Shown here: positions 6,680 to 11,722 of the stretch, in pieces
How the letters are laid out: each line of letters opens with the position of its first letter
Position numbering within the stretch: the stretch's first letter is position 1
Assembly: GCA_036003885.1 (NCBI GenBank)
Contig: DASYSA010000087.1
Coordinates: forward strand, 1 to 11,722
Source: DASYSA01 sp036003885
GTDB lineage: Bacteria > Acidobacteriota > Blastocatellia > UBA7656
Direction of reading: 5' to 3'
Length of the DNA: 11,722 nucleotides
The notes under the pieces: model-generated
Databases searched by the model: none
Told to the model about the DNA's origin: nothing
The model's input: only the letters and a program-made list of their open reading frames with translations
Translations under genes and position numbers: made by a program

Positions 6680-7471
6680 ATGAGACATCCAGGCTCTCTT
6701 CTTCTGTTCCTGTTTGTGTGTTCGACGGCTGCCTCGGCGCAGTCCCAGAGCCCCCCACCAGATTGTTCCGAGCTGCCTGCCTTGAAACAGCGGGTCGACC
6801 GTGCTGAGGGTCGACTCAAAGACTGGCCGCAACTTGCGCGATATCACGATGCGAACGCCAAGGTGGCTGCTCCCGCGACGAGCGAGGCCCGCGTGGTCTT
6901 CATGGGCGATTCGATTACCGACGGTTGGAGCAATCCTCGCTTTGGCGGTTTCTTTCCGGGCAAACCGTATTTGAACCGCGGCATCAGCGGCCAGACGACT
7001 CCGCAGATGCTCATCCGCTTCAGGCCCGATGTGATCGCGCTGCGGCCAAGGATGGTTGTGATCCTTGCGGGCACCAATGACCTGGCGGGCAACACCGGAA
7101 CAACCACTCTTGAAGCCATCGAGGACAACCTTGCCTCGATGGCGGAGCTCGCTCGAGCCAACGACATCCGCGTCGTCTTCGGGTCCGTGCTTCCGGTCAG
7201 CGATTACGAACACAACGCACAGGGTCAGCCCATCGTGCAGACTACGCGCCGGCCGCCCGAGCAGATCAAGACGCTCAACAACTGGATCAAGAAGTACGCA
7301 GCCGAGCACGGCCATACCTATCTCGACTACTTCTCGTCCACGGTCGATGAGAAGGGATTCCTGAAAGATGAACTGAGTGATGATGGGCTGCACCCGAACG
7401 CGAAGGGCTACGAGGTTATGGGCCCGCTTGCAGAGCAGGCGATCGGCGCTGCCTTCAAGAAAAAGAAATGA
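6680..7471 (+). CDS. Exported SGNH/GDSL-family esterase
   Basis: A 263 aa hydrolase. Residues 1-20 form a signal peptide (hydrophobic core LLLFLFV, cleavage motif ASA before Gln21), so it acts in the periplasm or outside. The SGNH blocks are all present: I, MGDSITDGW with nucleophile Ser78; II, RGISGQTT with Gly104; III, AGTND with Asn133; V, DDGLHPN with Asp235 and His238. This arrangement matches PAF-acetylhydrolase-like and carbohydrate-esterase members that remove acetyl groups. Being locked between xylA and xylF suggests deacetylation of xylan fragments before uptake; this is inference, since the substrate cannot be read from the sequence. GAGGTGA (6670-6676) is a strong Shine-Dalgarno for this ATG. 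Its stop overlaps the xylF start (ATGA), so the two are probably translationally coupled. The C-terminus ends in a lysine run. Confidence 0.9.
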   Translation: MRHPGSLLLFLFVCSTAASAQSQSPPPDCSELPALKQRVDRAEGRLKDWPQLARYHDANAKVAAPATSEARVVFMGDSITDGWSNPRFGGFFPGKPYLNRGISGQTTPQMLIRFRPDVIALRPRMVVILAGTNDLAGNTGTTTLEAIEDNLASMAELARANDIRVVFGSVLPVSDYEHNAQGQPIVQTTRRPPEQIKTLNNWIKKYAAEHGHTYLDYFSSTVDEKGFLKDELSDDGLHPNAKGYEVMGPLAEQAIGAAFKKKK

Positions 7472-8562
7472 GCTCCAAGAAAGGTCAAACAACCAGAATG
7501 CGATTCAAAACCCAGGTGACAGTCGTTCTCGTGACCCTGTTCGCAGCGGCCTGTGTAAGCGGACCTCAGGGTCAGAACTCAAGCGGCAAGAAGACCAGGT
7601 CCGGTCCCGTGCGAATCGGATTATCGCTGGATACGTTAAAGGAAGAGCGGTGGCAGTATGATCGCGACCTGTTCCTCGCCCGTGCCAAGGAGCTGGGCGC
7701 CGAAGTGCTCGTCCAGTCGGCAAACAGCGACGACGCCGTGCAGACTCAACAGGCCGAAAATCTGCTCACTCAAGGCGTTGACGTGCTGGTCATCGTCGCT
7801 CACAACGCCGAAGTCGCCGCCTCGATCGTGGATTCGGCCAAGAAGCAGGGAGTGCCGTGCGTAAGCTACGACCGCTTGATACGGAACAGCGATGTCGACC
7901 TGTACATCTCGTTCGACAATGTCAAGGTAGGGGAGCTGCAGGCCCGCTATCTTGTCGAGCGCGCTCCCAAAGGCAACTACATTCTGATTGGCGGCGCCCC
8001 AACCGACAACAATGCCGTGATGCTGCGCGAAGGCCAGATGAAAGTCCTGGGGCCCTCGATTGAACGCGGCGACATCAAAGTAGTCGCGAACCAGTGGGCG
8101 CGGGACTGGCAAGCGCGTGAAGCATTGAACATAACTGAGAACGCGCTGACGCAGGCTCACAACGACGTGGCCGCCGTTTGTGTTTCAAACGACGGGACAG
8201 CGGGCGGAGTGGTGCAGGCGCTCGAGGAACAGAAGCTCTCGGGAAAAGTCTTCGTGTCGGGGCAGGACGCCGACCTTGCTGCTCTACAGCGCATAGTCGC
8301 AGGGACCCAGTCGATGACGGTCTACAAACCGATCAAGCTGCTCGCGCCCCGAGCAGCCGAAGCAGCAATTGCTCTGGCGAAGGGTGAAAAACTCACGACT
8401 ACGGCGACCGTGAACAACGGTAAAATCGATGTTCCTTCCATATTGCTGGAGCCACTCAGCGTCGATAAGAACAACATCGCCGAGACGGTGATCAAAGACG
8501 GATATCAGAAAATGGATGACGTGTATCGCAACGTGCCGGCTGACCAGAGGCCGAAGATGTAG
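7468..8562 (+). CDS. xylF: D-xylose ABC transporter, substrate-binding protein
   Basis: This periplasmic binding protein captures D-xylose for XylGH. It is 364 aa. An N-terminal hydrophobic segment (about 16-28) ends in FAAAC, so Cys29 could be lipid-anchored, although the lipobox lacks the usual Leu at -3. Family hallmarks are GLSLDTLKEERWQYDRDLF (51-69), VSYDRLI (132-138), ISFDNVKVGELQA (147-159), VSNDGTAGG (239-247) and GQDADLAALQRIVAGTQSMTVYKPI (265-289), all closely XylF-like. The first ATG overlaps the esterase stop by four bases. A second ATG at 7498 would give a shorter, more typical signal peptide; both remain possible. Other pentose-binding proteins of the same fold are a less likely identity, given the neighbouring xylA. 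Confidence 0.94.
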   Translation: MSSKKGQTTRMRFKTQVTVVLVTLFAAACVSGPQGQNSSGKKTRSGPVRIGLSLDTLKEERWQYDRDLFLARAKELGAEVLVQSANSDDAVQTQQAENLLTQGVDVLVIVAHNAEVAASIVDSAKKQGVPCVSYDRLIRNSDVDLYISFDNVKVGELQARYLVERAPKGNYILIGGAPTDNNAVMLREGQMKVLGPSIERGDIKVVANQWARDWQAREALNITENALTQAHNDVAAVCVSNDGTAGGVVQALEEQKLSGKVFVSGQDADLAALQRIVAGTQSMTVYKPIKLLAPRAAEAAIALAKGEKLTTTATVNNGKIDVPSILLEPLSVDKNNIAETVIKDGYQKMDDVYRNVPADQRPKM

Positions 8563-8585
8563 GAAGATCCCATAGGAATCACTGT

Positions 8586-8867
8586 GTGGGCTTAAGGTTG
8601 TTCCTTATTGTTGCGATCGCGCTCGGCATCTTCTGGGCCGTGTTCAAGGCATTGCGCAGCCGAGGGACCCGAAGCGCCCACGAAGGGGTTGGCGACTCGC
8701 TCAGAGGGATTCCAGGGGACGACTTGAAGCGACTGAGAAATATCTGTCGCGGGGACGTGGAGCAGATGAGTCGCTTGATCGAGTACGAGAAGGGCCGCCG
8801 CCCGGGAATCAACAACGATGAAGCATGCCGGAAAGCGATCGCAAGCCTAACGCGAGACAACCGATAA
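8586..8867 (+). CDS. Small single-pass membrane protein of unknown function in the xylose cluster
   Basis: A 93 aa protein I do not recognise. It starts at GTG with AGGA at 8574-8577, eight bases upstream, which supports it as a real gene. Residues 3-20 form one strongly hydrophobic segment followed by basic residues (KALRSRGTR), consistent with an N-out, C-in anchor. The remaining 65 or so residues are soluble and charged: a probable helix SLRGIPGDDLKRLRNICRG, then VEQMSRLIEYEKGRRPGINNDEACRKAIASL, with Cys54 and Cys81. The gene lies between xylF and xylG, 23 bases after the former and 55 before the latter, in the same direction. No such subunit belongs to the standard XylFGH transporter. It may be a lineage-specific insertion or an accessory factor. 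Codon use looks like its neighbours. Confidence 0.7.
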   Translation: MGLRLFLIVAIALGIFWAVFKALRSRGTRSAHEGVGDSLRGIPGDDLKRLRNICRGDVEQMSRLIEYEKGRRPGINNDEACRKAIASLTRDNR

Positions 8868-8922
8868 AGAGGCTGATAGTACAGCACCGCACGAGCACTG
8901 ATCGAAGCAAAGACTACCCGCA

Positions 8923-10443
8923 ATGAGCAAACCGCTTCTTGAGATGCGCGTCATCACCAAGACCTTCCCAGGCGTGCGCGCGCTCGACGGCGGGAGCTTC
9001 GATCTGGACGTCGGCGAGATTCACGCCCGCGTCGGCGAGAACGGAGCCGGCAAATCGACTCTGATGAAAATATTGGGCGGAGTCTACCCGCACTCGGAGT
9101 ACGGGGGCGAAATTCTTATAGAGGGAGATCTACGCCGCTTCCACAGCGTACACGAGGCACAGGCAGCGGGCATAGCGGTCATCTATCAGGAACTGTCGCT
9201 CGTGCCCGACATGACCGTCGGCGAGAACATCTTTCTCGCCCGCGAGCCTCGCCGCTTCGGCATCATTCGATGGGAAGAACTCTATTCGCGAGCCTCCGAA
9301 TTGCTCGACAGACTGCACCTGCCAATCGATCCGCGCACGCCCGTCCGCCAACTCGGCATTGGCCAGCAACAACTGGTTGAAATAGCCAAGGCGCTCTCTC
9401 ACGATGCGCGTATCCTCGTCCTCGACGAGCCAACCGCTGCTCTCACGGACACCGAGGTGGAGACGCTCTTTTCGATCCTGGAAGATCTCAAGGCCCGCGG
9501 CGTGGCGATGATCTACATCTCGCACAAGCTCGGCGAAGTCTTTCGGATCGGGGACCGCGTTACCGTCCTTCGTGACGGCCGGACGGTAGGAACCGAGCGA
9601 GCTGAAGACCTGGATCAAAAGCGCGTCATCGCGATGATGGTCGGCCGAGAGGTGAGCCAGATCTTTCCGCCCGATACTCGCTCACCGGCAGACGTTGTCT
9701 TCGAAGCCCGCGATATCTCAGTCGAAGATATCGCATCGGGTAAGCGGCTGGTCGATCGCGTCAGCTTCCTTGTTCGCCGCGGAGAGGTGCTGGGTGTTGC
9801 GGGTCTGATGGGCGCCGGCCGCAGCGATCTTCTGATGGCGATCTTCGGCGCGCACTCCGGACGCACCTCCGGCCAGGTGTTGATTGAGGGCAAACCTGTA
9901 AGCATCAGCAGTCCCGCAGAGGCTATCAAACAGGGGATCGGCTTTGTAACCGAAGACAGAAAGCGTTACGGTTTGATTCTCGACCAGACGATCCTGAACA
10001 ACATGACCCTTGCAGGCTTGACTCATTTGTCCGGCCGCTTCTTGACTAACGCGGCCGCGGAAGCAGCAGTCGGGGAGAAGGCGATGAAAGATCTTCGCAT
10101 CAAAGCTCCGTCGCTTGCGACTGTGACCGGCACGTTGTCGGGCGGAAATCAGCAAAAGGTGGTGCTCGCCAAGTGGCTGCTCAACGAGCCACGCGTCCTG
10201 TTCCTGGACGAGCCGACTCGGGGTATCGACGTCGGCGCCAAACAGGAGATCTATTCGCAGATCGATCGGCTTGCCCGCGCGGGGTTGGCCATAGTCCTCG
10301 TCTCATCCGAGCTGCCCGAGGTACTGGGGCTCTCCGACCGCTTGATTGTGCTTCACGAAGGACGAATCACCGGCGAGTTCACCCGCGCCGAGGCAACTGC
10401 GGAGGCGGTAATGGCCCGGGCAACAGGCACTAACGCTGATTGA
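8923..10443 (+). CDS. xylG: D-xylose ABC transporter, tandem ATPase subunit
   Basis: The energy subunit of the xylose importer carries two fused nucleotide-binding domains (506 aa, typical of XylG/RbsA). Domain 1 has Walker A GENGAGKST (38-46, Lys44), Q-loop Gln89, signature LGIGQQQ (144-150), Walker B ILVLDEP with Glu169, and switch His201. Domain 2 has the degenerate P-loop GLMGAGRSD (Arg300 in place of Lys), signature LSGGNQQKV (405-413) and Walker B VLFLDEP with Glu430; its switch region reads SSELPE without His. This asymmetry is normal for sugar importers, where site 1 does the main work. It acts on the inner face of the membrane with XylH. The sequence alone separates xylose from ribose or arabinose ATPases weakly, so the name rests partly on xylA and xylF. 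No clear Shine-Dalgarno is visible. Confidence 0.93.
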   Translation: MSKPLLEMRVITKTFPGVRALDGGSFDLDVGEIHARVGENGAGKSTLMKILGGVYPHSEYGGEILIEGDLRRFHSVHEAQAAGIAVIYQELSLVPDMTVGENIFLAREPRRFGIIRWEELYSRASELLDRLHLPIDPRTPVRQLGIGQQQLVEIAKALSHDARILVLDEPTAALTDTEVETLFSILEDLKARGVAMIYISHKLGEVFRIGDRVTVLRDGRTVGTERAEDLDQKRVIAMMVGREVSQIFPPDTRSPADVVFEARDISVEDIASGKRLVDRVSFLVRRGEVLGVAGLMGAGRSDLLMAIFGAHSGRTSGQVLIEGKPVSISSPAEAIKQGIGFVTEDRKRYGLILDQTILNNMTLAGLTHLSGRFLTNAAAEAAVGEKAMKDLRIKAPSLATVTGTLSGGNQQKVVLAKWLLNEPRVLFLDEPTRGIDVGAKQEIYSQIDRLARAGLAIVLVSSELPEVLGLSDRLIVLHEGRITGEFTRAEATAEAVMARATGTNAD

Positions 10444-10471
10444 AGACGATCGAAAGGCATAAGCTGAAACA

Positions 10472-11665
10472 ATGACTGAACCCGTGACCGAGCCAGTGGC
10501 CCAGCAACCAGAAGCGGAGGCGCCTCGCCGACCCTGGAGTGGTTTCAAGGCGAGCAGCGCCTGGCGCACCTACACGATGGTTTTCGCGCTGATAGCGATC
10601 TGGCTGATCTTCGCGTACACGACGGGCGGGGTATTCCTCGAGGCGCGCAATTTCTCAAACCTCATGCGCCAGGCGACGATCACCGGCGTGCTTGCAGTAG
10701 GCATGTTGATGGTGATCGTGACGGGGCACATAGATCTCTCAATCGGCTCGGCAGTGGGCCTGGCCGGTGGTGTCGCTGCCATTGCGGACGCCTGGCTCGG
10801 CTGGGGACTTGCGCCCTCCCTTGCGATTGGCATTGCGGTGGGACTGGCAATCGGCGCTGTGCAAGGAGCGCTGGTCGCCTATGGCAACATTCCGGCCTTC
10901 ATTGTAACTCTGGGGGGACTGCTTGCCTGGCGCGGAGCGATCAAGGGCATCAGCAAGGGCAACACGATTCCTATCGGGCTTCCTGCATTCAAGGCTATAG
11001 GGCAGGGCTATCTGACCCGTGAAATCGGAATTGCCATCATGATCTTAATGGTTGTGGCCATCTCGTTGTTTGCCGTACGGCGCAATCGCTTAAGACAGCG
11101 CCACGGCCAGGCGGCCATCAATCCGCTCCGCCTCGCCGCGCAGATCGTTATCCCATCAGGGATCACGATAGCATTTATTCTGGCGCTGAACGGCTACGCC
11201 GGTGTACCGATCCCGGTAATCATTCTGCTGGCGGTAGCACTCGTGGGGATGTTCCTCACTCAGAACACGACGTTCGGGCGGTATCTCTATGCGATCGGGG
11301 GCAACCCTGACGCGGCGAGGCTGTCGGGAATCAACCTTCGCCATCACACGATTGGGGTGTTCTGCATAATGGGGGCTCTGGCGGGTGTTGCGGGAATCAT
11401 CTATACCGCGCGGGTCGGCAGCGCCTCGCCGGACGCAGGAAGACTGTTGGAACTGGATGCCATCGCCGCCTGCGTCATCGGGGGTACGAGCCTGATGGGT
11501 GGCCGGGGTACTGTGTTCGGCGCCCTCCTCGGGGCGCTGTTCATGGCGAGTCTGGACAACGGCATGTCGCTCAGGAATTATGAAGACTTCACTCAGGACA
11601 TCGTGAAGGGCGTGATTCTCGTCGCGGCGGTTGGGCTTGATATGTTCGGCCGCAAGCGGGGATAA
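10472..11665 (+). CDS. xylH: D-xylose ABC transporter, permease subunit
   Basis: The membrane channel of the xylose importer, 397 aa, of the BPD_transp_2 (RbsC/XylH) family. After a Pro/Glu-rich cytosolic N-terminus of about 30 residues there are roughly ten hydrophobic segments (near 34-51, 70-85, 89-106, 112-130, 134-152, 185-202, 222-239, 246-262, 293-311, 344-362, with a further one near 378-391). Family signatures are GMLMVIVTGHIDLSIGS (77-93), IPAFIVTLGGLLAWRG (140-155), the coupling-loop motif YAIGGNPDAARLSGI (273-287) and AACVIGGTSLMGGRGTV (332-348). The long loop around 203-225 with its basic cluster is common in XylH. It follows xylG by 28 bases with only a distant AAAGG (10453-10457) as a possible ribosome site. 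The stop is followed after four bases by heptad array D. Confidence 0.94.
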   Translation: MTEPVTEPVAQQPEAEAPRRPWSGFKASSAWRTYTMVFALIAIWLIFAYTTGGVFLEARNFSNLMRQATITGVLAVGMLMVIVTGHIDLSIGSAVGLAGGVAAIADAWLGWGLAPSLAIGIAVGLAIGAVQGALVAYGNIPAFIVTLGGLLAWRGAIKGISKGNTIPIGLPAFKAIGQGYLTREIGIAIMILMVVAISLFAVRRNRLRQRHGQAAINPLRLAAQIVIPSGITIAFILALNGYAGVPIPVIILLAVALVGMFLTQNTTFGRYLYAIGGNPDAARLSGINLRHHTIGVFCIMGALAGVAGIIYTARVGSASPDAGRLLELDAIAACVIGGTSLMGGRGTVFGALLGALFMASLDNGMSLRNYEDFTQDIVKGVILVAAVGLDMFGRKRG

Positions 11666-11669
11666 GCAG

Positions 11670-11722
11670 AGGTCAGGGGTCGGGGCTCGGGGGTCGGGGG
11701 TCAGGGAGCAGGGGTCAGAGGT
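11670..11722 (+). repeat. Heptad array D after xylH, G-rich, cut by the window edge
   Basis: There are seven consecutive 7-base units in perfect register, then four bases of an eighth. The units are AGGTCAG, GGGTCGG, GGCTCGG, GGGTCGG, GGGTCAG, GGAGCAG and GGGTCAG. Only the forward arm is visible; by analogy with A and B an inverted arm would lie beyond the window. Runs of G at 11676-11679, 11682-11685, 11689-11693 and 11696-11700 with 2-3 base spacers form a textbook G-quadruplex pattern on the coding strand. Confidence 0.88.

Noticed and set aside
6416..7492. A 358-codon open frame on the minus strand opposite the end of xylA and the esterase
   Set aside because: It overlaps two well-supported genes, shows no domain, and its composition is that of a shadow frame.
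8923..10443. Arg300 in the second P-loop of XylG as a disabling mutation
   Set aside because: A degenerate second nucleotide site of the GAGR type is normal in tandem sugar-importer ATPases such as RbsA and XylG.

Overview
The window looks like chromosomal DNA from a Gram-negative-type bacterium, moderately GC-rich by eye. It has a phosphoheptose isomerase (used for LPS or S-layer heptose), exported and possibly lipid-anchored periplasmic proteins, and large PAS-type hybrid histidine kinases. The intergenic heptanucleotide arrays remind me of Acidobacteriota (Blastocatellia-like) and, in style, of cyanobacterial STRR repeats. That placement is inference, because no rRNA or other marker gene is present.

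Layout. (1) 1-801 is the 3' end of a hybrid sensor kinase (ATPase plus receiver). (2) 881-1453 is gmhA, and 1562-2512 is a DHS-like Rossmann protein in the same direction. (3) 2592-4892, on the minus strand, is a complete hybrid kinase with the order degenerate receiver, PAS, PAS, HisKA, HATPase, receiver. (4) 4893-5371 is a 479-base divergent gap holding an AT-richer repeat structure and a good promoter. (5) 5372-11665, all plus strand, is a xylose catabolism and uptake cluster: xylA (isomerase), an exported SGNH esterase, xylF (binding protein), a small unidentified membrane protein, xylG (ATPase) and xylH (permease). Spacing is tight from the esterase onward, with a 4-base overlap between esterase and xylF.

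How the genes work together. XylF captures D-xylose in the periplasm, XylGH imports it and XylA converts it to D-xylulose. The esterase plausibly removes acyl groups from xylan fragments outside the cytoplasm. No xylulokinase (xylB) or xylose regulator lies in the window.

The least expected content is between the genes. Four gene borders carry arrays with a strict 7-base period, three of them visibly folded into inverted arms. Three arrays share a GTCAGRN unit and touch or overlap the stop codon upstream of them. The fourth uses an unrelated GAAATGC/GAAATTC unit with the same period and architecture. They lie outside the xylose cluster on both sides and are absent from its internal gaps.
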